Part shown: one piece after another, positions 1-11,949 of the stretch | Layout of the letters: the number at the start of each line of letters is the position of its first letter | How positions within the stretch are numbered: the first letter of the stretch is position 1 | From: Branchipolynoe longqiensis | Taxonomy: Eukaryota; Annelida; Polychaeta; Phyllodocida; Polynoidae | Length of the DNA: 64,000 nucleotides | NCBI GenBank assembly: GCA_030323885.1 | Contig: CM059198.1 | Location: 8,454,086 to 8,518,085 of the forward strand | Direction of reading: 5' to 3' | Notes under the pieces: generated by a model | What the model was told of the DNA's origin: nothing | Databases searched by the model: none | What the model saw: only the letters and a program-made list of their open reading frames with translations | Position numbers and translations under genes: made by a program

Positions 1-29
1 AGTTGGTGGGTGGGTTTATGTAGAAACCA

Positions 30-408
30 TCTTCATTTTGGTATCATTGGATTTTGGCTTCCTTTATCTTGCAAGCTTGTGGTTGGTTGTTACAGTTTTA
101 CGTCCTGGCATATTCTAAGGTTATATCAGGACGTGTACCGACTTGTGACAGTGCACACTCATGGTTGTTTTATAGTGCTGCCCCACTGGAAAAATCAGGT
201 CGCTGGCACCATGACCTGATATCACACTCAGTCACATTATCCTGACATTGAGCTAACCAGTCCTTGCCCTATCCTAATAATGCTGGGTCCCAGGTTAGGA
301 AGTGATGAGTATCAATTTTAAAGTCGTAGGTTGGACTCGACCGGGAATCAAAGTCTCGACTTTCCGCACAGGAGGCCCGTGCTCTACCGATTAGGCCACA
401 GCGCCCGG
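30..408 (-). mobile_element. SINE-A copy, tRNA-derived SINE
   Basis: Read on the minus strand, this starts with a tRNA-like head (near 340-408) of the 'GCGCGGTGGCCGAATCGG' type. It continues into a body shared with about twenty other places in the window (CTCGGCATTAATAGGAT, then CAGGATAATGTGACTGAGTG, then GTGACAAGTCGGTACC) and ends in the tail near 30-60. The body is diverged. It lies head to head with the copy at 480-790, so the pair forms a loose inverted repeat. The family name SINE-A is mine. Confidence 0.75.
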
Positions 409-479
409 TTGCAGGTTTGTGGTCAAACTGACTCGATGACCGAATTGCTAAGATCGCTGGCTGGCTTTCCATGTTGAAG

Positions 480-670
480 GTCATTGGTTTGAAACCTGCC
501 CAAGTCAAACCAATGACTTACCAAATTGATACTTTCCGCTACCTAGCTTGGTGCTCGGCATTAATAGGATGAGGCAAGGACTGTTTCGTGCAGTATCAGG
601 ATAATGTGACTGATCGGGTCATAGTGCTTGCAGCCTGGTCTCCCAAGTGTGGGGGGGTGGGGTGGGGGGT

Positions 671-705
<35 letters not shown>

Positions 706-790
706 TACAGAAGTTGCCATGAGTGTGCACTGTTACAAGTCAGTACCCATCCTGCTATGAACTTAAATGTTGCTAAGACAACAATTCCAC
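480..790 (+). mobile_element. SINE-A copy, interrupted by a G-run
   Basis: The plus-strand body runs from the AGTCAAACCAATGACTTAC junction through CTCGGCATTAATAGGATGAG to a degraded tail ending in an AACAATTCC-like stretch. Between the 'GTCTCCCAAG' and 'GCACTAC' words of the body lies an expanded poly-G tract. Confidence 0.7.
651..702 (+). repeat. Poly-G tract, potential G-quadruplex
   Basis: About 52 bases almost entirely of G with two single T interruptions, grown inside the SINE-A body at the place where other copies carry 'CAGTGGGGCAGCAC'. Length may be uncertain because homopolymers are hard to assemble. Confidence 0.9.
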
Positions 791-1283
791 ATAAAACAGA
801 ATAAAAATGTCCTTTTAGTTAACTTCAATCCTCTTTCTGATGAGACCTTGGCTGTGCGTCATGAAAAATTATAGGGTCGAAACACATAGTTCTTGCATAA
901 AGTTCCAGATTAGCTTATTTTATATCATTCTCTGAACCTTTTGAAAACTTGCATATGGGTATGTAAGATTGTACTTTATTTCATTGTTGATTATTTTTGC
1001 TACTTTTATTGTTTTGTTCTTCTCTATTTGTTCTGTATTGCAATACCTCAGGGAGTTTGACACCCCTACCCTGCAGAGTTGTAAACCACTGCCTTGTGGT
1101 ACAGGATCTTGACAGAACCGAAATCTAAGGGAGCAAACCCTGAACAGAAAATGATGTCACTGTGGCAGCATTAAGGGCGGTTGATGTATGGAACTCTCAA
1201 CATCTGCCTACCAGCCACTGCAGGGATAAATAGTTTTGCGCCTGTCTGGACAAGTTCTTGCCGGTGTGAAACCTTTATTTGCT
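791..1283. other. No recognisable feature
   Basis: Unique-looking AT-rich sequence. I see no long open frame, no terminal repeats and no match to the repeat families found elsewhere in the window. Confidence 0.5.
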
Positions 1284-1446
1284 CCCTGAGAGAGTGTCAC
1301 TGGTAACTTGCAAAAGCCAGCAGCACTTCAACACTTTTGCAGGCAGCTTTCCTGAAATGTACAACCGCAGGAGAGCTGCAGTCAAGTAATGAAAGCAGTC
1401 TTTGTCGCATCGCGAACGACAGCATGATGATGATGATGATGAATTG
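1284..1446 (+). repeat. Dispersed repeat ending in (ATG)n
   Basis: The segment with AACACTTTTGCAGGCAGCTT, then AGTCAAGTAATGAAAGCAGT, then an (ATG)n microsatellite recurs at 29150-29346 in the same orientation, and in part at 27065-27260 and 16180-16280 in the opposite one. The common end at a trinucleotide microsatellite is typical of a retroposed element tail. The family is not identified. Confidence 0.7.
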
Positions 1447-1507
1447 TTCTGTATTCCGTTGGCTTCTGTTGTAGCCATGCCTGTAGATCAGCCTTTATTT
1501 CCATTTA

Positions 1508-1855
1508 CACAAGTTACGTAGTCCAATGGCTTTGAATGCCTGCCGATAAATATAATACCTTTTTTGTGATGAATTTATTGACCCTGCTCTTAATAGATAA
1601 GTGTGTTAACACTTGTTTTCACTGCTGGCCAGCACTAGTCCAATTTGATTCAAATCTTTTGAATTTAGTTTTAGTAATTATGTTGGTGTTCTTGCTTCGT
1701 GTTTATGGCTTGAAACATTTGTAGATTGCAAACAGTCAAAAATTCAGCTCAATAATTATAATCTACTGTACTTTTGAAGTAACCCTTTATCATAAATGGC
1801 TAATTTGAAGATATTTGAAATGGAAATATAAAACTATAAATTTGGCATACACATC
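1508..1855 (+). mobile_element. Degenerate MITE-1 copy
   Basis: Positions 1510-1555 resemble the left end of MITE-1 (AAGTTACGTAGTCCAATGG against the family AAGTTGCATAGTCCGATGG), and 1746-1850 resembles its interior (TATAATCTACTGTAC, then AAATGGCTAA). About 180 bp of unrelated sequence separates them. No right end is visible. Confidence 0.4.
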
Positions 1856-2261
1856 AAAATGATGGACACCATATTTATATTTTTTTTTACTAAAATGTAG
1901 TTTATTCAGTGAATGAGGCCTTTTGTCAGCACCAGAACACTGGTGTCCCGGCCGTTCAGTACAATTTATCGGTACATAAATGAAACTATCAGTGACAATA
2001 ATAACCACATGCAAATTCTCTTCGATAATACAATTATTATACGTAACATAAATGAACTATTAGTTGTAATAGTAAGTGCATACAATTCCAGTTCAATAAA
2101 AGTATTACGCATTTGGTGAATATGCATCACATCGTATTGCACATAGTCTTTGCCACTTTGTTCAGTTCTATTAATTTGGCTTAGTATTTTTTTATATGCA
2201 GCAATAGTTATTTAATCGGTGCACGAGTAACTAAGTTTGCTATGTCGGATCGAGTCCAGGT

Positions 2262-2510
2262 AAGTTCCTTTATTTGGGTTTTACATCCTAGCAGCATATA
2301 TGTTCATATCAGGATGGGCACTGACTTGTGACAGTGCACACTCATGGGGACCTTATAGTGCAGTTCCACTGGAAGATCAAGCCATGACTCAATTCCCCAC
2401 ACTCCGTTACATTATACTGATACCAAGCTAACCAGTATTTACCTTATCCTATTAATGCCGAGCGCCAGCCAGGGTAGGTAGCGACAAGTATAAATTTCAT
2501 AAGTCATAAG
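2262..2510 (-). mobile_element. SINE-A copy, head missing
   Basis: From the tail (GGTTTTACATCCTAGCAGCA) to the AAGTATAAATTTCATAAGTC region near the tRNA-body junction. The tRNA-like head is not recognisable. Confidence 0.75.
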
Positions 2511-2555
2511 GGTTTTTTTTTTGGGGGGGGTGGTTTCTTGAAGATTTATACTGCC

Positions 2556-2836
2556 TATCATGGATAAGTCTGAATAGACTTGTTTTCACCATTAGACAGT
2601 TTGTCGATAGAAAGCCCGAGCCTACACTTTTACTGACCCAAGGGATTCTTAACCTCCCACACCATATAGACATGGTATGAGAGCAACTGGCCTTTGATGA
2701 CGCTGTAAATTATACACAGCGGTGGAAATCCAAATTGGCAGAGGTGGGGACACAGGGAATCGAACCATTGACCTTCAGATTAGGAGTCTGACTTAGAAAA
2801 AAGTCAGACACTCTAACCACTCCGCCACAGAGAACA
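2556..2836 (-). mobile_element. SINE-B copy, second tRNA-derived SINE
   Basis: Minus-strand element with a tRNA-like head at about 2765-2836 (A-box-like GGCGGAGTGGTTAGAGTGTC, B-box-like GGTTCGATTCC). Its body contains GGAAATCCAAATTGGCAGAG and CATACCATGTCTATATGG on one or other strand. Related copies lie at 4940-5237 (plus) and 15722-16017 (minus). Three copies with the same head and body justify calling it a family. Confidence 0.8.
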
Positions 2837-3179
2837 CTCGGCTAGGATTAGAACTCCCCACCTTCTGCATGGGAATCCTGCATACTGATTTCAAAAGTGC
2901 TCTGCTTTCATGAGACTTTGCAGCTAGAAACTCCACATCCAATGCATCCCCATCCCCATCCTCATCCCTCCCTGCCCAGCTTTCAGTCACTATCTCATCT
3001 CCTACAACTCGGAACTGGGCTATTGTGGGTTCAATGGGAAAGCTCTGAGATGTGGTGAGGTGACTTCTCGTTTGGTAAAACAGTTTATTCATCTGAACAT
3101 ACTTTTTTGTCAGTGCCGAGGCACTGGTCTTCCGGCCGTTTACATTACATTGGAAATAGGTCGATCAGCAGGTACTTAG
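2837..3179. other. No gene; short dispersed motif near the right end
   Basis: Nothing coding is visible. Positions 3090-3140 carry a short motif (GTCAGTGCCGAGGCACTGG followed by TCTTCCGGCCG) that recurs in diverged form near 1915-1955, 15187-15213 and, inverted, 34035-34095. It is probably another old dispersed repeat. Confidence 0.45.
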
Positions 3180-3879
3180 TTAAGCCCCAGTCATAAATAG
3201 CCGGATTTTGAGCCGGACCACCCTCGGATCAACAGCCCGGACTGTCCCGGACTGCCATGATAAAATCACTGTTTTCATTGATTTTTGCCTCGCAGTCACA
3301 CTTTCCCGGACGAGCCCCTGGACGAGCCCCGGACCGCCCTGTACCACCCCCGGACTGCCCCCGGACTGGGCTAGACCAGCCCCGGATGAGGCCGGACCAC
3401 CCCCGGACTGCCCCGGACCACCCCCGGACTATCCCGGATCACCCCCTGGTCTTACGGGGACAATCCGGGAGTGGTCCGTTGCTAGGCCGGGGGTAGTCCT
3501 GGCTAGTCCGGGGATGGTCCGGGTCAAACCATGGCTAAAAATGACCCCGCACCACCCCCGGACAGGCCCGGTCCACCCCGGACCACCCCCGAAATACCGG
3601 GACCACCCCCGGACCACCCCCGGATCAGGCCGGATCAGGCCGGATTGAGCCCGGATCACAAAATCCCCCGGACCGCCCCGGATGTTTTAGACTTTTTAAA
3701 ACATCCGGGGCTGAGCCCGGACGGCGCCGGACGAGCCACGGATCATGCCAGATCAGGGGGTGTCAGCATGGACAAGCCACGGACGAGCCACGGATCACCC
3801 CGGATCGTCCCAGACCACCCCAGATGGCGGTCCGGGGCTCGTCCAGCCCCTGATCCGGGTATGTATGACTGGGGCTTTA
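3180..3879. mobile_element. TTAA-type element 1, CCGGAC-word interior
   Basis: Left flank TTAA (3180-3183) is followed by GCCCCAGTCATAAATAG. The right end reads CTATGTATGACTGGGGC-like sequence before TTTA (3876-3879). The two ends are inverted repeats of each other over at least 15 bases and continue as CCGGAT. The interior is a long run of variations on CCCCGGACCACCCCCGGAC, and so stays open in several frames, but nothing in it looks like a protein. Non-autonomous DNA transposon; no transposase is present. Confidence 0.75.
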
Positions 3880-4655
3880 GGGGATATTAGTAGATTATGA
3901 AGGAGGTTAGAGTGTTAGTGGGTTAGCCATTATACGTTCAATATTATGGGAAAAGATGGTGGGTTGCTGCAAAAACTGTGCTGCTATTATGGGTGTATGT
4001 GATTGGGGTGGGTAAAAGAACGTTAGCGAGTTCATTGTGAAATATCTGAGGTGTGTTTACTCCTCCAGTCTCCCCCCCCCCCACACCAACACACGTCCAC
4101 ACACCCACCCTCCCACCTTCCCTCCTACCCTCCAACCCAGCCGGTGTTAGCGGATTCCAAGTTCACACAAAGAAGCTGCCATAGGAAGCTCGCATCTCGC
4201 TAAGAAGCTACACTTTCATCCGGTATGCGCTATCACGTCCAGGGCGAGTTCTCATACCGAGTTCTCATGGGAACGTGAAAAGCTGACAGCCCCCTCGCTC
4301 ACCCGCCCCGACCCACCCGCCCCCACCCGCCCTCTGAAAGCTTCGCTATGAAGAAAATGCCACGCCCCTGCAAGCTGGTCGGTTTTACCTGCTATTCACC
4401 GAGTGAGACCTCTGCTAGTTCATCTGTCACAAATCTGTTTAATTTCATTTTTTGTTTTGTTTCTGTTATATTGTTTTATTGTTATTATTTGTTTTTCTGT
4501 GAGTGGAATTCAAAGGTATTTTATTGGGTCTTTTTATTTATATTTATATTTTTTAAGTGGGGTAAACTAAAAAATCATTGACCATGTAAGTAGCTAAACC
4601 GGTTCTACTAATAATGGTGATGGCCATCGACAAGAGATTCTGGATGCGAGATGCT
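3880..4655. other. No recognisable gene
   Basis: Includes a C-rich patch at 4072-4140 and a T-rich stretch at 4440-4560. A 77-codon open frame at 4348-4581 is low-complexity Phe/Tyr/Val-rich and has no homology that I recognise. Confidence 0.45.
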
Positions 4656-4659
4656 GTGT

Positions 4660-4938
4660 CTTTGTTGGGGTTTTACATTCTGGCAACATCTACGGTCTTA
4701 TCAGGACAGGTACTAACTAACTTATGACAGTGTGCACTCGTGGTGACTTTCATTGTCATGCCCCATTTGGGAGACCAAGTTGTCGGCACCATGGCCCGAT
4801 ATCCCACTCAGTCACAATATCCTGACACTGAGCTAATCTGTCCTTGTCATATCCAAGTAATGTTGAGTGACAGGATAGGTAGCGAAAAGTATCAATTTTG
4901 TAAGTTATTGGTTTGACTCGGCTGGAATTTAAAAGTGG
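4660..4938 (-). mobile_element. SINE-A copy, head truncated by SINE-B
   Basis: Tail TTTTACATTCTGGCAACATC at the left, body through TATCAATTTTGTAAGTTATT, then broken at about 4938, where a plus-strand SINE-B begins. The younger SINE-B has probably inserted into or next to the SINE-A head. Confidence 0.75.
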
Positions 4939-5237
4939 TTTTCTCTGTGGCAGAGTGGTTAGAGTGTCTGACTTTTTTCTAGGTCAGACTCCTAATCTCA
5001 CGGTCAGTGGTTCGATTCCCTGTGCCCCCACCTCTGCCAATTTGTATTTCCACCACTATGTATAACTTACAGCGACATCAAAGGCCACTCTCTCTCATAC
5101 CATGTCTATGTGGTGTGTGAGGTTAAAAATCGCTTGTGTCGGTAAAAGTGTAGGCTCGGACTTTCTATCTACAAACTGTCTAATAATGGTGAAAAGAAGT
5201 CTATTCAGACTTATTCGTGATAGGCAGTATAAATCGT
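4939..5237 (+). mobile_element. SINE-B copy
   Basis: Best-preserved plus-strand SINE-B. The tRNA-like head carries GTGGCAGAGTGGTTAGAGTG (A box) and GTGGTTCGATTCCC (B box) about 60 bases apart. The body runs through AATTTGTATTTCCACCAC and ACCATGTCTATGTGGTG to TCTATTCAGACTTATTCGTG. Confidence 0.85.
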
Positions 5238-5834
5238 TTTTTTAAAATAATGTTTAAAATGCCGGCCCTTCCACATGGGAAGCGTGCACTGTTACCCATT
5301 CAGCCACCGCATCCAGTGAGTTGGCGGAAGCGAGTGGTAATGGACAGAGTTCTGGGTGGACAGGACATGTTCACAGTGACGCTTAGACATGGTTTCTGTA
5401 AGTGTGAAATATAGTTTCAAGATCGTTGGAGGTCAATGAGTTGTTGTTTATTTTAAAATATTAATCTTTTGTCATATCAAAATAAATGGAGCATGTGTTC
5501 GAAAGGTTTATGGGTTCGATCCGTGGCTGAGCAAATAACTCAAATCCCCAGGCTGAAGCAAACTAAAGTCTTACAAAATTACTAGCCGTCTCTATATTAT
5601 CTGATTGTGAACATTTATTAGGACAGCGTAAGAAAACCATTGAGTGAACATCATGATATTGTGAGTGAGTGGGATATTATATCATAGGGCCAGTCACAAT
5701 GCAACTCAATATTGCCTTCAGGTGAATGAAAATATTTACCTAAAACAATATTTTTAAAATCCTCAAGCACCACAGAGTCAGCCCCCAAGGTCCTCTGTCA
5801 TAAATTGGTGCCTCTCTCAGGTGTTTACTATGAG
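5238..5834. other. No recognisable gene
   Basis: AT-rich sequence. A tRNA B-box-like word (GGGTTCGATCC) occurs at about 5512-5522 without a matching A box, so I do not call a tRNA. The longest open frames are below 75 codons and look random. Confidence 0.4.
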
Positions 5835-6045
5835 GGTAGACCCCAGTCAGTCGGTGGTCCCGTGCGGAAGGTCGGGAGTTCAATTCCCAGTCGAGTCGAA
5901 CCAATGACTTACAAAATGGATACTTGTCGCTTCCTAGTCTGGTGCTCTGCATTAATAGGATAGGGCAAGGACTGGCTAGTTTGGTGTCAGGATAATGTGA
6001 CTAATAGGCATATCGGGTTATGGTGCTGGCGGTCTGGTATCCCAG
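5835..6045 (+). mobile_element. SINE-A copy truncated by a CA array
   Basis: The head (GTCGGTGGTCCCGTGCGGAAG, then GGAGTTCAATTCCC) and body (CTGCATTAATAGGATAGGGC, TCAGGATAATGTGACT) run into the CA-rich array at 6046. The 3' half of the SINE is missing. Confidence 0.8.
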
Positions 6046-7945
6046 TTGTGCACACACTCACACCTCCACACCTTCATGTATACTCACATTCACACACATT
6101 CACACACCACCCGCATTAAACCAACCACACTGGCACACTCACACACCTACACTTCCATATAAATAATTGAACAGGAAATAAGAGACAACAAGACTAGACT
6201 TGGTTTGGGTTCAGTTAATTTGCTCTGACATGGAAAATATATTTTTGAAGTGAGAGCTGGGAGACCGTTGGAGTCAGGTCGCAGGAAAGGGGAAGCAGAG
6301 AGTGCGCGGTTACAGTGGAGGCCTGCTGAGAATAAGGGGTGCTGGGAAGCGAGAGGTGTCCAGAAGGAGCACTGAAAACATTAGGGACTATTCATTATTT
6401 ATATACACATAATAAATTATGTAGCTCATATACTCACATTCACAGACCGTCCGCCCATATTCAACCAATCGTACCCACACACTCACATACACATACTTCT
6501 ATATGCACTCATATTCACAGACCCTCCACACACATTCAACCAACCATATCCACACACGCATACCTCACATACATACAAGCAGACACACACCAATACACAC
6601 ACCCACACACCCACACGAACACCTGCCCACTTTCCACCCATTCCCCGTACACCCACTTACACACCCACACGACCACCCTCACCCAATCACCCACCCACAC
6701 CCACATACCCCACATACATGCACACACACCAATACACCCACCCACACACCCACACTAACACACCCGCCCACTTTCTACCCATCACATACACCCACTTCAC
6801 ACACCCACCTTCCACCCACATTCAACCACCCACCCACCCACACCCGTGTGGTGGATGGAAACACACACATTCAACCAACCAACCACCCATACACACATAC
6901 CACACATACATGCACACATACACCAATGCACACACCCACACTAACACACTAACACACTCGCCCATTTTGCACCCACCACGTACACCCACTTACACACCAA
7001 CACACTCACCCACATTCAACCAACCAAGCACCCACTCACACTCACATACACCACATGCATGCATACGCACCGATACACCCACCCACACACCCACACAAAC
7101 ACACCCGCCCACTTTCCAGCCACCACGTACATCCACTTACACACCCGCACACCCACATACCCACACACCCACACACATTCAACCACCCACCCACACTCAC
7201 ATACCGCACATACATGCACACACAACAATACACCCACCCATACACCCACACTAACACACCCGCCCACTTTCCACCCACCATGTACACCCACTTACACACC
7301 CACCCACATTCAAGCAACACCCACACTCACATACCCCAGATACATGCACACACACACACACCAATGCCCACACCCACACACCACCACTAACACCCGCCTA
7401 CTTTCCACCCACCACATACATCCACTTAGACACCCACACACACACCCACATTCAACCACCCACCCACCCACACACACATGCCCCACACACATACCCCACC
7501 CACATACATGCACACACCAATACACCCACCCACACTAACACACCCGCCCACTTTCCACCCACCACATACACCCACTTAAACACTCACACATCCACACACA
7601 TTCAACCAACCACCCACACATACCCGACATACATTCACACACACACCAATACACCCACACACACTCTCACACACCCACACACCCACACCACCACACTAAC
7701 ACACTAACACACCCGCCCACTTTCCACCCACCACGTACACCCACTTGCACACCCACACATCCACCCAGATTCAACCAACCAAGCACCCACTCACATACCC
7801 GACATACATACACACACACCAATACACCCACCCACACTAACAGCCGCCCACTTTCCACATACACACACACCAATACACCCACCCACACTAACAGCCGCCC
7901 ACTTTCCATCCACCATATACACACACTTAAACACCCACATACTAA
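6046..7945. repeat. CA-rich minisatellite array
   Basis: Nearly 1.9 kb of CACACC-type sequence with a higher-order unit of roughly 170 bp. The unit is marked by recurring words such as CGCCCACTTTCCACCCACCA, ACATTCAACCAACC and CATACATGCACACACACCAA. Open frames of 70-178 codons occur in several frames on both strands because stop codons are absent from the repeat; none is a plausible gene. The interval 6120-6420 is less repetitive. Confidence 0.9.
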
Positions 7946-8006
7946 TTCAGCACGTGTTCGCAAAACTATCCGAAGACCGATCGAAATAGATAGCGGAAGT
8001 TGGGTC

Positions 8007-8012
8007 GGGGGA

Positions 8013-8048
<36 letters not shown>

Positions 8049-8060
8049 AAAAGAGAGAGG
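8007..8060. repeat. (GAAA)n microsatellite
   Basis: A run of GAAA units inside an otherwise unremarkable interval (7946-8244). That interval also contains CCGGAAGT words near 8090 and 8137. Confidence 0.9.
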
Positions 8061-8244
8061 TCGAAAGAAACGGAAAAGAAAAGGTCGTACCGGAAGTCTC
8101 CTAAATGTGCCACTAGGGGGAGACTGCCAGCTGAACCGGAAGTGCCCTGCTAATAGCCCTACCCGCGGGTCGGTGAGGAGAGAGACGGGAGGTTCGGGGA
8201 CCAGTGGAGGTCACAGTGAGGAGAGGTAATAATGGTGTAGTTGG

Positions 8245-8330
8245 TTTGTTGGTTGTTGGAGTTTTACATCCTGGCAATATCTAAGGTAATGTCAGGACCG
8301 CACAGACTTGTGACAGTGCACAGTCATGAC
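8245..8330 (-). mobile_element. SINE-A 3'-end fragment
   Basis: Only the tail and adjacent body are present (GTTTTACATCCTGGCAATAT, then GACTTGTGACAGTGCACAG). Confidence 0.65.
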
Positions 8331-8389
8331 GAAGTTAGGGTCAAAGTTCGGGTAATTTTGTACTGATACAGGGTGAATCTGATGTTGTT

Positions 8390-8722
8390 TGTTATTTCTT
8401 TGTTGTTTTACGTCCTAGCAACATCTAAGGTCATATCAGGATGGGTACTGACTTGTGACAGTGCGTACTCATGGTGACTTTATAGTGCTGCCCCACTGGG
8501 AGACCAGGCCGCTGGAACCATGACCCGATATCCCACTTAGTCACATTATCCTAACACTGAGCTAACCAGTCCTTGCCGTATCCTAATTAGGCCGAGAGCC
8601 TGGCTAGGAAGCGACAAGTATAAATTTTATAAGTCATTGGTTTGTGTCGACCGAGAATCGAACTCCCGATTTTCTGCATGCGAGACCCGCGCTCTACCGA
8701 TTCGGCCACCGCGCCCGGTCAA
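8390..8722 (-). mobile_element. SINE-A copy with 'GCGCGGTGGCCG' head, near full length
   Basis: On the minus strand the tRNA-like head at 8650-8720 reads GCGCGGTGGCCGAATCGGTA (A box) and GGGAGTTCGATTCTCG (B box). The full body and a TTTACGTCCTAGCAACATC tail (as read on the plus strand) follow. This is one of the best references for head type 1. Confidence 0.85.
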
Positions 8723-9187
8723 CATATTTATGTAATTGTAACCATTAAGTGACTCATGGATGTAACCAAAGACCCTATAATACTAAGACAGCTCACTCAG
8801 CCTGTACTGTGTAATCAAAATGATCAAACCAACCACTTGGTGCGCTGGCTGTTCTCTTGGTTAAACAGTTGCTATATTATATGTTTAAATGTATATATGA
8901 ATGTGAAAGATGTGTGATGATGGCAATGATGATGATGATACTGATGATGATGTGTATTTGTTCATAGCAATTTCATATTGATGTGTATTCATACTTATCT
9001 ATATCATGTATAATATAATTGTATGTGTTTGCATGTGAAACACCAACCAGCAGCCGGGCTGATCAAACCCACCACAAGGTGGCACTGCAAAATTTACATT
9101 ACCACGGGAGAGATAGGGACTGAGCCGTCTTTGTATAATAAGGTCTTTGATGTAACCCATTTAAAAGACTTTAAATTCTAAGGGACA
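8723..9187. other. No gene; short (GAT)n tract
   Basis: Only a GAT/ATG microsatellite at about 8915-8955 stands out. No open frame above 60 codons is evident. Confidence 0.45.
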
Positions 9188-9350
9188 AATGTAGTAGTCT
9201 GTACTGACCTCTCAGGTAAGGAGCCACATAGACAGATAGGCGGGACAGGGTGATTACATCAGCTAGCCTATTTAGTGTAATGGTCAGCAGGCTAGCCCTG
9301 GAAAGATGTGGGTTCGAAACTTGATGTACGCATAATGTTTCCCATTGTCA
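9188..9350 (+). mobile_element. SINE-C copy, diverged
   Basis: Leader TGTAGTAGTCTGTACTGACC and CCACATAGACAGATAGGCGG, then tRNA-like TTTAGTGTAATGGTCAGCA (A box) and GGGTTCGAAAC (B box), then TTTCCCATTGTCATGAC. Better copies lie at 30438-30622, 30755-30950 and 44438-44612. It is unusual in having about 80-90 bases in front of the tRNA-like part. Confidence 0.7.
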
Positions 9351-10843
9351 TGACATAGAATGTTTGCTTCAGTGGGCTGCCACAACACAAGCCATACTCA
9401 TAGTGCAGGCCGGCAGCACTATAAAGCCACTGAGTGAGCTCAATATCATCAGTCGGTATCTATCTAAAAACTGACCAATCATCACATACCATGTATCGTA
9501 TGTGTCGTTGCGTTGTTTGGGTCCATTTAAGGTTAGCATAGCTTGGATGCCATGAGAACATGTGCCAAACCCTATTGAAACTCATCGCCACCTAAGTATG
9601 GTGTTGGATCATAATGTTGGCAGACAGCACTATAAAGTCACAGAAGGAATGCAACATCATGAATCGATACCCATCTAAAAACTGACCAATCATCGCATGC
9701 CATGTAGTGTATGTGTTGTTTTACTGAGGGTTTTTTATGTCCATAGAAGGTTACCTTCAGTTGGCTGCCACAACATTCACACTGAGCCGGAACTAAGCGC
9801 TTCAAGGCCTAAGTCTGTTGTTGGATCATAGTGCTGGAAAGCAGCACTATGAAGCCAATGAGGGACTGTAATGTCTAAAGAAGGTTAACTTCAGTTGGCT
9901 GCCACAAGATCATTCACACTGAGCCGGAACTAAGCACTTCAAGTTGGCTGCCACAACATTCACACTGAGCCGAACTAAGCACTTCAAGGCCTAAATCTGT
10001 TGTTGGACCATAGTGCTGGGAAGCAGCACTATAAAGCTAATGAGGGAGTGTAATGTCTAAAGAAGGTTACCTTCAGTTGGCTGCCACAACATTCACATTG
10101 AGCCGGAACTAAGCGCTTCAAGGCCTAAGTCTGTTGTTGGATCATAGTGCTGGCTGGCAGCACTATAAAGCTAATGAGGGAGTGTAATGTCTAAAGAAGG
10201 TTACCTTCAGTTGGCTGCCAGAAGAAAATGTGCACTGAGCTTGAATAAAACGATTCACTGCCTATGTCTGTTGCTGAATCATCGTGCTGGCAGGCAGCAC
10301 TATAAAGCCAATGAACGAGTGCAATGTCATCAGTCGGCACCCATCTAAGAACGGGCTAGTCAGCACATATATTGTAGCGTATGCATTGTCGCTCTTTGTT
10401 GTGTCCGTTGAAGGTTATCTTAGGTTGGATGCCAAACCCCATTGAATCTCCTCGCCACCTAAATCTGTTGTTGAATCATAGTGCTGGCAGGCAGCACTAT
10501 GAAGCCACTGAAGGAATGCAATGACATCAGTCCGCACCCATCTAAAAACTGGCCGCTCATTGTGTACCTAACTAAGCGTTTCACTGCCTAAGTTTGTTAT
10601 TTGATCATAGTGCTGGCCAGAAGCACTTTAACACCAAGAAAAAATGTAATGTCCACAGAAGGTTACCTTCAGTTGGATGCCACAAGAAAACACGCACTGA
10701 GCCCTAATTAAATGTTTCACTGCCTAAGTCTGTCGTTGGATCATAGTGCTGGCCTGCATCACTATAAGGCCAACAAAGGAGTGCAATGTCCATAGAAGGT
10801 TACCTTCAGTTGGCTGCCACAAGAACACACGGACTGAGCCCTA
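9351..10843. repeat. Degenerate tandem repeat, units of about 140-290 bp
   Basis: Recurring words in fixed order: AGAAGGTTACCTTCAGTTGG, CTGCCACAA, CACTGAGCC(G)GAACTAAGCG, TTCA(C/A)(T/G)GCCTAAGTCTGTTG, ATCATAGTGCTGG, CAGCACTATAAAGCC. At least nine imperfect units are present, some with internal deletions. No coding capacity is visible. The array continues for a few bases after the element at 10845-11614 (GCGACTGTCCGCC), which shows that the element inserted into it. Confidence 0.85.
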
Positions 10844-10844
10844 A

Positions 10845-11614
10845 CTAAAAAGCCAGTCACACTACGACGTATAGCCTTAGCATATACCGACGTATGTGAT
10901 TTTTGACAAACACATCGGCGTACATTGTCATACATTACGTATATGTTGGGCATATGTCGGGTACATTCCAGGTACATCGTTATACGTTGTTGCATGTTGC
11001 CGTGCATTGAGGCTCCGAAAAATGTGTGTGCATGCTCAAAATTGCCAACATGTGTCGATGTGTGGCTCGTACAATAAACGTATGCTGCTTGTATGTTCGA
11101 GATATGTCAGCATACATTGGGAGTATGTTAGGGATACATTGGTATAGGTTGCTGGATGTTAGCCATATGTTCAGCCGGTGAGAACGTGGAGTCCGCATAC
11201 AGTCCGGGTACAGCCAATGGATGCATTACATACTCCTAACGTGCTTTGAACATATGCCTGCCGTATCTCCAGAATATTTAACCTATACGCCATACTTCTA
11301 GCAATGGAGTAACATATGTAACGTTGGTCAGCATTCCGCGAGCGTATGCGAGCGTTTTGTGAACGTTTTACAAACTTTTTGCAAACATTTTGCGAGGCAC
11401 ATGAACTCTCTCATACGCTAGCAATAGGTCACAGATATGTTCTGTATACGTTACGTATGTTGTGTGTACGTTGTGTGTACGTTGTGTGTACATTGTGTGT
11501 ACGTTGTGTATGCACACATTTATATCCCCCGCTGCTGAAACGTTCATGTATTTTTTAATTTTCGAATGTTGAGCACGCGCTCACGCCTTACGTCGTAGTG
11601 TGACAGGGCCCTAA
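10845..11614. mobile_element. TTAA-type element 2, ACGTATGT-word interior
   Basis: Flanked by the duplicated site CTAA (10845-10848 and 11611-11614); the host repeat elsewhere reads ACTAAGCG uninterrupted. The inverted ends are AGCCAGTCACACTACGACGT at the left and, complemented, GGGCCCTGTCACACTACGAC at the right. The interior is made of endlessly varied ACGTATGTTG, TACATTG and CATATGTC words. The 60-85-codon open frames in it are by-products of this composition. Confidence 0.8.
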
Positions 11615-11744
11615 GCGACTGTCCGCCTAAATCTCGCCGATTCTCGCGAGGCGCCAGCCCGACTTAGCGCTGACACTTAGTTTGTGTTTGCCCGGTGAAA
11701 GGTTACCGACATCTCGCACTGAGCCGGCCCGCTTGTGCCGGTGT

Positions 11745-11926
11745 AGTAAGTTCAAAACACTACCCCACAAAAACACTACGGTAGTGTTTTCAACCTAGGT
11801 TCAAAACACTACCGTAGTGTTTTCAACCTGGTTGACGGTAAGTTCAAAACACTACTGTGGCCATGCTCAAAACACTATCCTTAAGTTCAAAACACTACCT
11901 TTGAGTTTAAAACACTACTCTATTTT
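11745..11926. repeat. Cluster of AAAACACTAC repeats with palindromes
   Basis: TTCAAAACACTAC occurs six or seven times. Two copies form AACACTAC(C)GTAGTGTT palindromes at about 11773-11790 and 11807-11824, joined by CAACCTAGGTTC. This is a short local repeat of unknown origin. Confidence 0.8.
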
Positions 11927-11949
11927 CTTAGGGTGGAGCAGTATGTAGT